A stretch of DNA of 64,000 nt from contig NZ_JHVH01000001.1 in NCBI RefSeq assembly GCF_000620045.1, positions 62,001 through 126,000 of the forward strand. Reading direction: 5' to 3'. The notes under the pieces were generated by a model. It ran no database searches. It saw only the letters and a program-made list of their open reading frames with translations, and was not told where the DNA came from. Source of the stretch: Halomonas halodenitrificans DSM 735. Its GTDB lineage: Bacteria > Pseudomonadota > Gammaproteobacteria > Pseudomonadales > Halomonadaceae. The stretch's first letter is position 1; every line of letters starts with the position of its first letter. Both the position numbers and the translations under genes were made by a program. Below are positions 1-9,725 of this stretch, piece after piece.

Positions 1-3000
1 GCCTGGCGCTGGCCATCTACTGCACGTCATGGACCTTCCATGGCGCGGTAGGCCAGGCCGCCAAGGGAGGCTGGTCCTTCGCCAGCATCTATATCGGTCC
101 CATCCTGACCATCCTGCTGTTCTGGCCGGTACTGGCCAAGATGATCCGCGTCGCCAAGCATCAGAACGTCACCTCCATCGCCGACTTCATCGCCTCACGC
201 TACGGCAAGACCCAGTCGCTGGCGGCCTTTGCCAGCCTGGTGGCCCTGGTCGGCACCCTGCCCTATATCGCCCTGCAGCTGAAGGCCGTCGCCACCTCCT
301 TCAGCGTCCTGACCGTCGACAGCGATATCACTCGAGCCCCCCTCTTCGCCGACACCGCCTTCTATGTGGCAGTGGTCATGGCGGTCTTCGCCATCCTCTT
401 CGGCACCCGCCACACCGACGCGACCGAGCATCACGAGGGGATGATTCACGCCGTGGCATTCGAGTCGCTGGTCAAGCTGGTCGCCTTCGTGGCCCTGGGG
501 GCCTATGTCACCTGGGGGATGTTCGACGGGCTCGGCGACCTGCTGACGCGCGCCGATACCCAGCTGGAGCTGCAGCGCCAGCTGGCCCAGCAGGACTTTG
601 GACATAGTTTCTGGGCCCAGACCCTGCTGGCAATGCTCGCGATCCTCTGTCTGCCGCGCCAGTTCCATGTGGCGGTGGTGGAGAACACCCACCGCGATGA
701 TGCCCGGACCGCACGCTGGTTATTCCCGCTCTACCTGCTGGCCTTTGCCTTCTTCGTGGTGCCGCTGGCGGCCGCCAGCCTGACCCTGTTCACCGACAGC
801 ACTGTGGAACCCGACACCTATGTGCTGGCGCTGCCCATGGCGGCAGATAGTGCCTGGCTGACCCTGCTGACCTTTATCGGCGGTTTCTCGGCGGCAACCG
901 GCATGGTCATCGTGGCCGCCGTCGCGGTCTCGATCATGATCTCCAACGAGATCGTCATTCCGGCGCTGTTCCGGCTACGCTGGTTCGATACCAAGGCCCG
1001 CGACTACGGGCGCCTGGTGCTGCGCGCCCGGCGCATCACCATCGGCGCCGTGCTGGCCATGGCCTATGGCTTCTACCACCTGATCGGCGAGCTGGCCTCG
1101 CTGGCCTCCATCGGTATGCTCTCCTTCGCCGCCGCCGCTCAATTCGCTCCGGCCCTGATCGGCGGGCTCTACTGGAAACGGGGGAACCGCCTCGGCGTGA
1201 TCGTCGGCATGAACGCCGGCTTCGCCATCTGGACCTACAGCCTGCTGATGCCGGCCATGGTGGGCGCCGACGTGCTGCCCGCCGACTGGCTGGCCGGCGG
1301 ACCACTCGACATGGCCTGGCTGTCACCCACCTCATTGTTCGGCCTCAATGTCGGCGACGACTTCACCCATGGCGTGATGCTTTCGCTAGGGGTCAACCTG
1401 TTCTGTTACATCTTCGTCTCTCAGATCACGTCCCAGCGGGTGGTGGAACGCATCCAGGCCTCGCTGTTCGTCGACAGCGTCGAGACCCGTCAGACCTCGG
1501 TGAACCGCCCCTGGACCGGCGCCACCACCGTGGGCGACCTCAAGGTACTGTGCGAGCGCTTTCTGGGGGCCAACCAGGTAAGCCGGGCCTTCGATGACTA
1601 TGCGAGACGCAGCGGCAAGCCGCTGGAGGATGGCACCCGAGCCTCCATCGATGTCATCCAGTTCACCGAACGCTTTCTTGCCTCGGTGCTCGGCGCCTCC
1701 TCGGCACGCATCGTGGTCAACTCGGCGCTTCAGGGGCGAGGCATCGGCATCTCCGATGTCATCTCCATCGTCGACGAGGCCTCCCAGGTGCTGGAGTTCA
1801 ACCGCGCCCTGCTGCAGGCCACCATCGAGAACATCAACCAGGGCATCAGCGTGGTCGACCAGAACCTGCGCCTGGTGGTATGGAACCAGCGTTACCTGGA
1901 GCTGTTTCGCTTCCCCGATCACCTGATCCGCGTGGGCGCCCCGATCGACAAGATCTTTCGCTACAACGCCCATAACGGCGAATACGGCCCCGGCGACCCC
2001 GAGGAGCATGTCCAGCTGCTGCTGGACAATATCCGCCAGGGCCAGCCCCACCGGTACGTGCGCTATCGCCAGGATGGCAGCGTCCTCGAGGTGCAGGGCA
2101 ATCCCATGCCGGGCGGCGGCTTCGTCTACACCTATCAGGACATCACTCAACAGAAGCGCGTCGAGGAGGCGCTGATCCGCTCGGAGAACAACATCCGCAT
2201 CTATACGGATAATGTCCCCGCGCTGATCGCCTACTTCGACAAGGAGTGTCGCTACCTCTTTACCAACCGTGCCTACGAGCAGGCCTTCGGCATCGATCGC
2301 AACGAGGTCATAGGCAGACGAATCCAGGAGGTCATCTCGCCCGAGATGAGCCAGGAGCGGAAACAGTGGATCGAGGGCGCGCTCGCCGGCGAACGGGTCA
2401 GCTTCGAGGTCTCGTTCAGCCTGCCCGAGGGACGCCGCCACATGCTGGTGACCTATACCCCGCACTTCGGGGACAGCGGCGCGATCCTGGGTTTCTTTGC
2501 CCTCTATCAGGACATCACCGAGCGACGCATGGCGGAGGTTGCCCTGAAGGAAACCAACGAGACCCTGGAGGAACGCGTACGGGAGCGCACCCAGGCTCTC
2601 TCCGAGGCCAACGCGGCGCTGCGCCAGGAGAACCGAGTGCGCGCCGAGGCGGAGCAGGCCCTGCGCCAGGCCAAGCAGGTGGCCGAGGACGCCAATGCCT
2701 CGAAGACCCGCTTCCTGGCTGCCGCCAGCCATGACCTGCTGCAGCCGCTCAACGCCGCACGCCTGTTCACCTCGGCACTCGCCCAGGAGGTGGATGCCAC
2801 GGACATGAGGCGCACCATCGGCCATATCGATGGCTCCCTGCAGGCCGCCGAGGAGCTGCTCGGCACCCTGCTCGATATCTCCAAGCTCGACGCCGGCGCT
2901 CTCACCCCCAGGCGCAGCCACTTCGCGCTGGCCGATATCGTCCGCCCCCTGCGTGCCGAGTTCGAGGTGATGGCCGAGAATCGCGGCCTGGATCTGACGG

Positions 3001-3815
3001 TAGTACCGACCGCCGCCTGGGTCGACAGTGATCCTCAGATGCTGCGTCGTATCGTGCAGAACTTCCTGTCCAACGCCATCCGCTATACCCAGGAGGGCCG
3101 AGTGCTGCTGGGCTGTCGCCGCCACGCGAACCGGCTCTCCATCCAGGTGTGGGACTCCGGACCCGGCATTCCCGAGTCCAAGCAGGCGGAGATCTTCCAG
3201 GAGTTTCGTCGCCTCGATCAAACCACGCGACACAAGGAGAGCGAAAAGGGGCTGGGGCTGGGGCTCTCCATTGCCGACCGCATGAGCCGGGTGCTCGAGC
3301 ATCCCATCACGGTTCGCTCCCGTGAGGGTCACGGCACCCTGTTTGCGGTCAGCGTGCCGGTCGTCGCCGCCCAGGCCCGGCAGCCCGAAGTCGCGGCTTC
3401 ACCGCGCCGCGCCGGCAACAAGCTGGCCGGCACGCGGATACTCTGCATCGACAACGAGAGCCTGATTCTCGAAGGCATGAAGGCGATGCTCTCCGGCTGG
3501 GGCTGCGACGTATTTACCGCCACCAGCATCGGTGGCGCCAAGTCGGTGCTGCGCCACCTGGACGGCGACCCGGACGCGATTCTGGCCGACTATCACCTGG
3601 ATAACGAGGTGACCGGCCTGATGGCCCTGGAGGCGCTCAGCGAACGCCTGGAAGGCGCGGTACCCGGCATCGTGATCACCGCCGATCGCACCGAGGAGGT
3701 GGCCGAGGAGGTAAGGCGTACGGGCTATCAGCTGCTGCTCAAGCCGGTGCGGCCCGCGGCCCTGCGTGCCCTGCTGACCCGCACCCTGCAGGCCAGCCGA
3801 GCACCAGGCGGTTAG
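1..3815 (+). CDS. crbS: CrbS-type hybrid sensor kinase with SLC5 transporter domain (5' truncated)
   Basis: Membrane sensor kinase that, in characterised relatives (CrbS of Vibrio, MxtR of Pseudomonas), signals acetate status to a LuxR-type regulator controlling acs. The reading frame is open from base 3, so the true start lies before the window. An SLC5/sodium-solute-symporter-like domain with many hydrophobic segments runs to about base 1450. A STAC-type linker follows (about 1500-1700), then two PAS domains (about 1800-2160 and 2190-2530), a charged coiled linker, a HisKA domain with motif SHDLLQPL (His codon at 2730), an ATPase domain (N box near 3060, DSGPGIP, GLGLGLSI) and a C-terminal receiver domain with the likely phospho-Asp in ADYHL (codon at 3588). 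It converges on crbR and acs, which supports the assignment. The exact stimulus is inferred from the family. Confidence 0.85.
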   Translation, partial: LALAIYCTSWTFHGAVGQAAKGGWSFASIYIGPILTILLFWPVLAKMIRVAKHQNVTSIADFIASRYGKTQSLAAFASLVALVGTLPYIALQLKAVATSFSVLTVDSDITRAPLFADTAFYVAVVMAVFAILFGTRHTDATEHHEGMIHAVAFESLVKLVAFVALGAYVTWGMFDGLGDLLTRADTQLELQRQLAQQDFGHSFWAQTLLAMLAILCLPRQFHVAVVENTHRDDARTARWLFPLYLLAFAFFVVPLAAASLTLFTDSTVEPDTYVLALPMAADSAWLTLLTFIGGFSAATGMVIVAAVAVSIMISNEIVIPALFRLRWFDTKARDYGRLVLRARRITIGAVLAMAYGFYHLIGELASLASIGMLSFAAAAQFAPALIGGLYWKRGNRLGVIVGMNAGFAIWTYSLLMPAMVGADVLPADWLAGGPLDMAWLSPTSLFGLNVGDDFTHGVMLSLGVNLFCYIFVSQITSQRVVERIQASLFVDSVETRQTSVNRPWTGATTVGDLKVLCERFLGANQVSRAFDDYARRSGKPLEDGTRASIDVIQFTERFLASVLGASSARIVVNSALQGRGIGISDVISIVDEASQVLEFNRALLQATIENINQGISVVDQNLRLVVWNQRYLELFRFPDHLIRVGAPIDKIFRYNAHNGEYGPGDPEEHVQLLLDNIRQGQPHRYVRYRQDGSVLEVQGNPMPGGGFVYTYQDITQQKRVEEALIRSENNIRIYTDNVPALIAYFDKECRYLFTNRAYEQAFGIDRNEVIGRRIQEVISPEMSQERKQWIEGALAGERVSFEVSFSLPEGRRHMLVTYTPHFGDSGAILGFFALYQDITERRMAEVALKETNETLEERVRERTQALSEANAALRQENRVRAEAEQALRQAKQVAEDANASKTRFLAAASHDLLQPLNAARLFTSALAQEVDATDMRRTIGHIDGSLQAAEELLGTLLDISKLDAGALTPRRSHFALADIVRPLRAEFEVMAENRGLDLTVVPTAAWVDSDPQMLRRIVQNFLSNAIRYTQEGRVLLGCRRHANRLSIQVWDSGPGIPESKQAEIFQEFRRLDQTTRHKESEKGLGLGLSIADRMSRVLEHPITVRSREGHGTLFAVSVPVVAAQARQPEVAASPRRAGNKLAGTRILCIDNESLILEGMKAMLSGWGCDVFTATSIGGAKSVLRHLDGDPDAILADYHLDNEVTGLMALEALSERLEGAVPGIVITADRTEEVAEEVRRTGYQLLLKPVRPAALRALLTRTLQASRAPGG

Positions 3816-3826
3816 CCGCAAGCCCT

Positions 3827-3930
3827 TTGGGGAACAGCCCCGGTCCCTTGGGGACAGTCCCCGGCGGAGGGAACACCGTAAGCCAAGTGCACCAGAGCGA
3901 ACCGGGGCGGCTTATTCGGGGACTGTCCCC
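3827..3930. repeat. GGGGACAGTCCCC element cluster (REP-like)
   Basis: A degenerate copy at 3827-3841 is followed by an intact TTGGGGACAGTCCCC at 3848-3862 and an inverted GGGGACTGTCCCC at 3918-3930. The last two bracket about 55 bases that share short blocks (AACACCG, GTGCA, AACCGGG) with the element at 61147-61225. The 13-base core is almost a perfect palindrome, GGGGAC-N-GTCCCC. It lies between convergent crbS and crbR, as expected of REP/MITE-like elements. No transposase lies in the window. Confidence 0.7.
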
Positions 3931-3943
3931 TGCAGGCGAGCCT

Positions 3944-3969
3944 CGGGCGAAAGCCCGGCTGGGGTTTTT
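3944..3969 (+). terminator. Possible terminator after crbS
   Basis: Stem CGGGC / GCCCG with a GAAA loop (3944-3957), followed after seven bases by a run of five T (3965-3969). The spacer to the T run is longer than ideal, so this is a weak call. A second hairpin, CCCGGC-AAA-GCCGGG, lies at 4000-4014. Confidence 0.3.
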
Positions 3970-4022
3970 CGTACAGCGTAAAGCGTACCGCTTACCGCTC
4001 CCGGCAAAGCCGGGTTTACGGC

Positions 4023-4685
4023 TCAGGATTGGACCTTCGGCGGCTCGACCTCGAGCTTCTGGGCGGCAATCACTGCCTGGGTGCGTGAGTGCACGCCCAG
4101 CTTGCGCAGAATGGCGGTGACGTGGGCCTTGATGGTGGCCTCGGAGACATTGAGTTCGTAGGCGATCTGCTTGTTGAGCAGCCCCTCGGTCAGCATGTTG
4201 AGCACCCGAAACTGCTGGGGCGTCAGCGACGCGATGGCCTCGGCGAACCGGGTCTCCTCCTCATCGGCGTCGCCTATGGCATCGGCCAGCTCCGCCGGCA
4301 GCCAGACCTCGCCATCGAGGATCTCGCCCACCGCCTCGGCGATCAGCTGAAGCGAGGAAGACTTGGGAATAAAGCCGGAGGCGCCGTAATCGATGGCACG
4401 GCGCACCACATGGGGCTCATCACTGCCCGAGACCACCGCCACCGGAATATCCGGCGTCTGGCCGCGCAACTGGATGAGGCCCGAAAAACCGTGGGCACCG
4501 GGCATATGCAGGTCGAGCAGGATCAGGTCAGCGTCGGGATGACGGGTCACCACCTCGGCGGTCGCCTCCATGGTATCGGACTCGACGATCTCGGCCTGGG
4601 GCGCCAGCTGGCGTAGCGCCTGGGTCAAGGCTGCACGGAACAGCGGATGGTCATCGGCGACGATGAATTTCTGGGCAAAGGCCAT
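4023..4685 (-). CDS. crbR: CrbR/ErdR-type LuxR-family response regulator
   Basis: Response regulator of 220 residues in the NarL/LuxR class, predicted partner of CrbS and activator of acs. An N-terminal receiver domain (about 5-125) has the acidic pair D11-D12 and phospho-acceptor D58 in LLDLHMPG. A C-terminal LuxR helix-turn-helix (about 150-212) shows LTPQQFRVLNMLTEGL and the recognition helix region VSEATIKAHV. The ATG at 4685 is preceded by GGAGGAG. It faces crbS convergently and lies downstream of acs in the same direction, separated from it by a strong terminator, so it should have its own promoter in 4686-4822. The CrbR name rests on synteny with acs and family similarity; a generic NarL regulator cannot be excluded. 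Confidence 0.8.
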   Translation of the reverse strand: MAFAQKFIVADDHPLFRAALTQALRQLAPQAEIVESDTMEATAEVVTRHPDADLILLDLHMPGAHGFSGLIQLRGQTPDIPVAVVSGSDEPHVVRRAIDYGASGFIPKSSSLQLIAEAVGEILDGEVWLPAELADAIGDADEEETRFAEAIASLTPQQFRVLNMLTEGLLNKQIAYELNVSEATIKAHVTAILRKLGVHSRTQAVIAAQKLEVEPPKVQS

Positions 4686-4822
4686 GGATTCTCCTCCGGT
4701 TCCTCTGGCAGCAGGTCAACGGCCGCCATGCGGCTCTTTTCATTTTACCGCATGTTACCTCATGCCGGAGGTGATCCCCAAGCGCTGCGCCTTCATTGTC
4801 GACAACATTCCTGATGTCCGAC

Positions 4823-4848
4823 AAAAAACCGGCCCCATGGGGCCGGTT
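4823..4848 (-). terminator. Strong intrinsic terminator after acs
   Basis: The perfect inverted repeat AACCGGCCCC-AT-GGGGCCGGTT (4827-4848) is followed on the minus strand by an uninterrupted T run (4828-4823). It lies 38 bases past the acs stop codon and ahead of crbR, separating the two transcripts. Confidence 0.9.
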
Positions 4849-4886
4849 CGTCAGGCTAGTAGCGACAAGGACCGAGCGCCGAGGCC

Positions 4887-6839
4887 TCAGAGATTGACGC
4901 GATGCTCGATCAGATCCTCGACCACGCTCGGGTCCGCCAGGGTGCTGGTATCACCCAGGCCATCCGTCTCGTTGGCGGCAATCTTGCGCAGGATACGGCG
5001 CATGATTTTGCCGGAGCGGGTCTTGGGCAGGTCATCGGCCCACTGAATGACATCGGGAGACGCGATGGGGCCGATCTCGGTACGAATCCACTTCACCAGC
5101 TCCTTCTGGAGCTCATCGCTCGACTCGTGGCCGTCGCTGAGGGTCACGTAGATATAGATCCCCTGCCCCTTGATATCGTGGGGGAAACCCACCACGGCCG
5201 CCTCGGCCACCGCATCATGGGCCACCAGCGCCGATTCGATCTCGGAGGTCCCCATGCGGTGTCCGGAAACGTTCAGCACGTCATCGACGCGGCCGGTGAT
5301 CCAGTAGTAGCCGTCCTCGTCGCGGCGGCAGCCATCACCGGTAAAGTACATGCCCGGGTAGGTGGAAAAATAGGTTTGGACAAACCGCTCATGGTCGCCC
5401 CAGATGGAGCGCGCGATGCCCGGCCAGGCATCGAGTATTACCAGGTTGCCCTCGGCTTCGCCTTCGAGGAGATTGCCATTGGTGTCGACGATACCCGGCT
5501 GCACGCCAAACAGCGGCAATGTGGCAGAACCGGGCTTGAGGTCGGTGGCACCGGGCAGCGGCGAGAGCAGGATGCCGCCGTTTTCGGTCTGCCACCAGGT
5601 ATCGACGATGGGACACCGGGAATTGCCGATCACACGATAGTACCACTCCCAGGCCTCGGGGTTGATGGGCTCACCCACCGAGCCAAGCAGGCGCAGGCTC
5701 TCCCGGGTGCTGGAGGCCATGACATCATCGCCATGGGCGCGCAGGGCGCGAATGGCAGTAGGTGCCGTATAGAGAATGCTGACCTTGTGCTTGTCGACGA
5801 TTTCCCCCATGCGGCCAGGCGTCGGATAGCTGGGCACGCCCTCGAACATCAGGGTGGTGCCACCATTGGCCAGGGGCCCATAGACAATATAGCTGTGACC
5901 GGTGACCCAGCCCACATCGGCCGTACACCAGTAGATATCGCCATCGTGATAGTCGAAGACATATTGGTGGGTCATGGCGACATGCACCAGATAGCCACCG
6001 GTGGTGTGCTTCATGCCCTTGGGGGCGCCGGTTGAGCCGGAGGTATACAGGATAAACAGCGGATCCTCGGCGCTCATTTCCTCCGCCGGACAGTCGGTAG
6101 ACTGGCCGGAGACGGCATCGCCGTACCAGATGTCACGCCCCTCCTTCCAGTCGACCTCGCCACCGGTACGCTTGACCACCAGCACGTTCTTGCAGACGTC
6201 GGTGTCTTTGCGAGTCAGGGCCGCATCGACGTTGTCCTTGAGCGGCACCTGCTTGCCGCCACGCACGGACTCATCGGCAGTGATGATCAGCTTGGATTGC
6301 GCGCCAATGACACGCTGCGCCACGGCATCCGGCGAGAAGCCGCCGAACACCACCGAGTGGATCGCCCCGATACGCGCACAGGCCAGCATGGCCACGGCCG
6401 CCTCGGGAATCATCGGCATGTACAGGGTCACCACATCGCCCTTGCCGATGCCCAGCTCCTTCAGCGCATTGGACAACTGACAGGTTCTGGCATGCAGGTC
6501 TCGATAGGTGATGTGCTCGGATTCGCCGGGATCGTCGCCCTCCCAGATGATGGCCGTCTGGTCGCCGCGCGTCTCCAGGTGGCGGTCGAGACAGTTGGCA
6601 CTGGCGTTGAGCGTACCGTCCTCGAACCACCGAATATCGACGTTGTGCGTGTCAAAGGAGGTATTCTTGATTGTTGTCGGCGCCTTGATCCAGTCGAGGC
6701 GCTTCGCCTGCTCTTTCCAAAAGCCTTCAGTGTCCTCGATCGACTGGCGGTAGAGTGCCTCGTACTTAGCCTTGTCTATCCAGGCATTCTTCGCCAATGC
6801 TTCGGGAACCGGATAAATGTTCTTGTGCAGCTCCGTCAT
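4887..6839 (-). CDS. acs: Acetyl-CoA synthetase
   Basis: AMP-forming acetate-CoA ligase of 650 residues, matching the usual length. It activates acetate to acetyl-AMP and then acetyl-CoA in the cytosol, for growth on acetate. Visible motifs are the P-loop-like [11 protein letters not shown], the core WWQTENGG and the C-terminal catalytic lysine in [11 protein letters not shown] (K611), a residue usually controlled by reversible acetylation in this family. The ATG at 6839 has AGAGG about nine bases upstream. About 160 bases separate it from the next gene and should hold a CrbR-dependent promoter; I could not assign a binding site. Its place beside crbS/crbR matches the acetate switch of Vibrio and Pseudomonas. 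Confidence 0.97.
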   Translation of the reverse strand: MTELHKNIYPVPEALAKNAWIDKAKYEALYRQSIEDTEGFWKEQAKRLDWIKAPTTIKNTSFDTHNVDIRWFEDGTLNASANCLDRHLETRGDQTAIIWEGDDPGESEHITYRDLHARTCQLSNALKELGIGKGDVVTLYMPMIPEAAVAMLACARIGAIHSVVFGGFSPDAVAQRVIGAQSKLIITADESVRGGKQVPLKDNVDAALTRKDTDVCKNVLVVKRTGGEVDWKEGRDIWYGDAVSGQSTDCPAEEMSAEDPLFILYTSGSTGAPKGMKHTTGGYLVHVAMTHQYVFDYHDGDIYWCTADVGWVTGHSYIVYGPLANGGTTLMFEGVPSYPTPGRMGEIVDKHKVSILYTAPTAIRALRAHGDDVMASSTRESLRLLGSVGEPINPEAWEWYYRVIGNSRCPIVDTWWQTENGGILLSPLPGATDLKPGSATLPLFGVQPGIVDTNGNLLEGEAEGNLVILDAWPGIARSIWGDHERFVQTYFSTYPGMYFTGDGCRRDEDGYYWITGRVDDVLNVSGHRMGTSEIESALVAHDAVAEAAVVGFPHDIKGQGIYIYVTLSDGHESSDELQKELVKWIRTEIGPIASPDVIQWADDLPKTRSGKIMRRILRKIAANETDGLGDTSTLADPSVVEDLIEHRVNL

Positions 6840-7001
6840 ACAAGTAGACCTCTTGATCAGAAAGAGAGTCGGTCAAACAGTCTCCAATCCCAAACGGACG
6901 GGACGTGCCGGCTCCAGGGAAAGCACTGCCAGCATATAGGTCTCTGAGCCACCTTCCATTTAGACCTTGGTAGAAAAATTATCCCATTTAATATCAGCTA
7001 C

Positions 7002-7562
7002 TTACCCATCCCTCTCGGACGCTTTTGAACCAAGATAGACCAACGTATGAGCGCAATGTCGGCAGCGATAGATGCGACCCCGCAATGCCAGGGCATGTCG
7101 ATGAGGCGTAAAACCATGTTCACGACAACTACAAGCATAGCGATATGGCGAAGGGCTCGCCCGTTCGACATCGAAGCGATGGGTCGTGCGAGGCTCGAGG
7201 CCGAAAAGCCGGCGCATCACCGTCTGCCACTCCCGGCCGTGAGGCCGAGCCCGCCGGCCATCTTCCAGATGATGGACCAGCCAGTGGGCCATCTCGTGGG
7301 GTACCACCTCGACCAGGAAGTCGACCCGGTTCTCGGCATACAGCACCGGGTTGAAGCGCAGCCCGCCGCGGCCAAAATGTGCCTGCCCCGCACTCCGCCC
7401 CCGCAGATCGAGCCATACGCCAGGCCTGGGCAACCGGGGGTGGACCTCCCGGCACAGTGTGAAGGCGTCGGCAACCCGCTCATGCAGGGCGTGCGAGAGG
7501 CCGGGGCCCGCGAGAGCGGCAAGCGCTTCGGGGTCGGGATGGGGCAAGGCGGCAGTCATCAT
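7002..7562 (-). CDS. SprT-like zinc metalloprotein
   Basis: SprT family protein, 186 residues from the ATG at 7562. A second in-frame ATG follows directly at 7559, and an upstream open extension has no convincing start signal. The metallopeptidase signature HEMAHWLVHH (HExxH) is present. A C-terminal zinc ribbon is seen as CSC...CRHC, the arrangement of SprT/Spartan-related proteins. In bacteria the family's role is poorly defined (linked in some species to growth-phase phenotypes); eukaryotic relatives cleave DNA-protein crosslinks. It diverges from the next gene with 84 bases between starts. Confidence 0.85.
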   Translation of the reverse strand: MMTAALPHPDPEALAALAGPGLSHALHERVADAFTLCREVHPRLPRPGVWLDLRGRSAGQAHFGRGGLRFNPVLYAENRVDFLVEVVPHEMAHWLVHHLEDGRRARPHGREWQTVMRRLFGLEPRTTHRFDVERASPSPYRYACSCREHGFTPHRHALALRGRIYRCRHCAHTLVYLGSKASERDG

Positions 7563-7646
7563 GAGTGCTAGAATGGCGACTCGCTCCCTGGGCGTAAAGC
7601 CCCCGGCCGCCAGCGTAAGCCCGTGAATCAGTGTGAGAGAACCACA

Positions 7647-8294
7647 ATGTCCGATACCCCACTGCCCGAACCCCTGCTGGACGATGACCAGCTCGACCGT
7701 CTCGACGATTTCCTGGCCTCGGAACGGGTTTCCGAGGACGCCCTCGACCTGATCGGCACCCACGGCTTTCTGGTGGCCCTGGCCGTCAGCCCCCGGGAAG
7801 TGACGCCGGCGGCCTGGGTGGCGGAGCTGTTTCAGGGGGAGCCGTCTTTCGCCGACGATGCCGAGCGCGAGACCATTCTCGGTTTGCTGGAGCGGCTACG
7901 CCACAATGCCATCGCCGCCATGGAACAGGGCCTGCTGCCGGAGCTGCCCTTCGAGCTGACCCTGGAGGGCATTGCGGCGGAAGAAACGCCCGTCGGAGAC
8001 TGGTGCGCCGGCTTCATGGAAGGGGTGTTTCTCGACGAGCCGGGCTGGTTCGAGGAAGACGAGGAAGCCGCCGCCACCCTGCTGCTGCCCTTCATGGCAC
8101 TCTCGGGCCTGTTCGATGACGAGCCGGACATGACCGAGTTCACGGCCGACACGGCTCGCCTCGAAGGCCTGGTCCGCCAGCTGCCCGAACTGGTACTGGA
8201 TCTCTACCTGCATTATCGCGTCCCCCCGGAGACACCCAAGCCGATGCCACGCAAGAAGAAACCCGCCGGCCGCAAGAAAGGCGGCAAGCGGTAG
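7647..8294 (+). CDS. UPF0149 (YecA/YgfB) family protein
   Basis: Acidic 215-residue protein of the UPF0149 family, whose molecular function is mostly uncharacterised. The N-terminal half carries the family pattern GTHGFLVALAVSP and the middle shows WCAGFMEGVF followed by an LLPFMALSGL helix. The C-terminus is strikingly basic (KKKPAGRKKGGKR), unlike the acidic body; some UPF0149 proteins carry a SEC-C zinc motif there, and this one has none. The start is the ATG at 7647, because the upstream in-frame ATG at 7623 has a poorer context. GGGGACAGTCCCC repeats follow its stop codon. Confidence 0.8.
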   Translation: MSDTPLPEPLLDDDQLDRLDDFLASERVSEDALDLIGTHGFLVALAVSPREVTPAAWVAELFQGEPSFADDAERETILGLLERLRHNAIAAMEQGLLPELPFELTLEGIAAEETPVGDWCAGFMEGVFLDEPGWFEEDEEAAATLLLPFMALSGLFDDEPDMTEFTADTARLEGLVRQLPELVLDLYLHYRVPPETPKPMPRKKKPAGRKKGGKR

Positions 8295-8301
8295 CTGGCT
8301 C

Positions 8302-8467
8302 TTGGGGACAGCTAACTCCGGGGGACAGTCCCGAATAGCGAGAAGGGACTGTCTCCCGGCAGTGGCGCCGATGCTGGCGAAGAGCAGAAAACACCGACCT
8401 GATGGCTCGGCCGGGGACAGTCCCTGACGGGAGGGAGACGGCGGCAGAGAGACTACCCCTGTCCCCT
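8302..8467. repeat. GGGGACAGTCCCC element cluster
   Basis: Several copies in 165 bases: a half copy at 8302-8310, GGGGACAGTCCC at 8321-8332, the inverted GGGACTGTCTCCC at 8345-8357, GGGGACAGTCCC at 8413-8424 and a partial CCCCTGTCCCC near 8457-8466. They fill the spacer between the convergent UPF0149 and cardiolipin synthase genes, the same context as the clusters at 3827 and 61147. Confidence 0.7.
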
Positions 8468-8479
8468 GTAAGGCTGAGG

Positions 8480-9601
8480 CTACTTGAGCCGGGTCAGCAC
8501 GCCGTCGAGGATGCCAAACAGCCACTCCCTGAAGCGCTGCAACAGCGGGCGCTTCGCCCAGGCCTGCGGCTCGATCTCGTGGCTGACGGCGAAGTGACGC
8601 TCGAACAGCATGGCCACTTCCTCGGCGAAGCGTCGGTCATCCACCTCCTGGTTGGCCTCCAGGTTCCAGTGCAGGCTCCAGTGATCGAAATTGCAGGACC
8701 CCAGGCTGACCCAGCCATCGACAAGCGAGAACTTGGCATGGATGAACGTGGGTTGAAACTCGTGGATATGCACCCCGGCCTTGAGCAGACGCCCGTAGAA
8801 GCGCTGCCCCGCATAGCGCACACCCGGATGGTCATGACGCTTGCCGGGCAGCAACAGGCGCACATCGACGCCCCGGCGAGCCGCCCGTGCCAGGCGTAGA
8901 CGCAGGCCGAGGGTAGGCGCGAAGTAGGGCGTGCAGATCCATACGCGCTGGCGTGACGCGGCTATCCGACCATGCAGCGAGTGGCGAATCGTCTGGTAAC
9001 GATAGCCCCGGCCCCAGACCACCCGCCCCCGCATGCCGCGATGGCCATTCTCCACGCGGGTCGCCGTCGAGAGCCCGCGCACCAGGGCCGCCGCCCCGTC
9101 ACCGCGGGTCAACGGGGAGTCCCACAGGCGGCAGAACAGGTGAACCCAGTCGGCTACCACCGGCCCCTGGATGCGCACCGCCACCTCGTACCAGGCGTCG
9201 AGAAACTCATCCACGACCCCGAAGCCACCGGTAAAGGCGAGGCGGCCATCAATAACGACCAGCTTGCGATGGTCACGGGTCAGGTTGCGCGCCAGGGAGT
9301 GCAGCCCCAGGGGATTGAAGAAGCGCAGGGCCAGGCCACCCGCCTGAAGGCGCTCACGATCATGCCTCGACAGTCCCATGGCCCCATAGCCATCGAGCAG
9401 CAGGAGTACCGTTACACCGCGCCCGGCGGCCCGGATCAGGGCATCGATCAGCGCCGCAGCCAGGCGTCCGGACTCCATCAGGTAAAGCTCGATCAATATC
9501 GAGGCCCGCGCCTGCTCGATGGCGTCGAACATGGCCGGAAGAAAGCGACTCGCTTCCGGCAGAAGCTCGAAGTCATTGCCGCCCCGCCAATTCCCGTGCA
9601 T
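8480..9601 (-). CDS. clsB: Cardiolipin synthase (ClsB-like phospholipase D family)
   Basis: Phospholipase D superfamily enzyme of 373 residues that should condense phosphatidylglycerol into cardiolipin at the inner membrane. Both HKD motifs are intact: HRKLVVID in the N-terminal half and HAKFSLVDGWVSLGS in the C-terminal half. There is no N-terminal transmembrane pair, which points to the ClsB subtype (about 410 residues in E. coli) rather than ClsA. It is divergent from plsB with 124 bases between, so two phospholipid genes share one promoter region. ClsB versus ClsC is not certain from sequence alone. Confidence 0.85.
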   Translation of the reverse strand: MHGNWRGGNDFELLPEASRFLPAMFDAIEQARASILIELYLMESGRLAAALIDALIRAAGRGVTVLLLLDGYGAMGLSRHDRERLQAGGLALRFFNPLGLHSLARNLTRDHRKLVVIDGRLAFTGGFGVVDEFLDAWYEVAVRIQGPVVADWVHLFCRLWDSPLTRGDGAAALVRGLSTATRVENGHRGMRGRVVWGRGYRYQTIRHSLHGRIAASRQRVWICTPYFAPTLGLRLRLARAARRGVDVRLLLPGKRHDHPGVRYAGQRFYGRLLKAGVHIHEFQPTFIHAKFSLVDGWVSLGSCNFDHWSLHWNLEANQEVDDRRFAEEVAMLFERHFAVSHEIEPQAWAKRPLLQRFREWLFGILDGVLTRLK

Positions 9602-9725
9602 GGCTATCCCCCTGTCCGCCCCCTCATATGCCTCCGTGACGCCGGGATCGAATCGTCACTGACCCGGAGGCTCACGACGACTATACTGGCCTCTCCTCTC
9701 CCTTTCCTGCACCCGGGGCAAACGG

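Noticed and set aside
1386-3332. 648-codon open frame antisense to the CrbS-like kinase
   Set aside because: Shadow of the GC-rich coding frame; composition is repetitive Gly/Leu/His/Asp and matches no family, while the plus frame encodes clear kinase domains.
6840-7001. Sigma-54 promoter for acs
   Set aside because: A TGGCA match exists but the GG-to-GC spacing for -24/-12 is wrong, and CrbR is a LuxR-type regulator that would work with a sigma-70 promoter.
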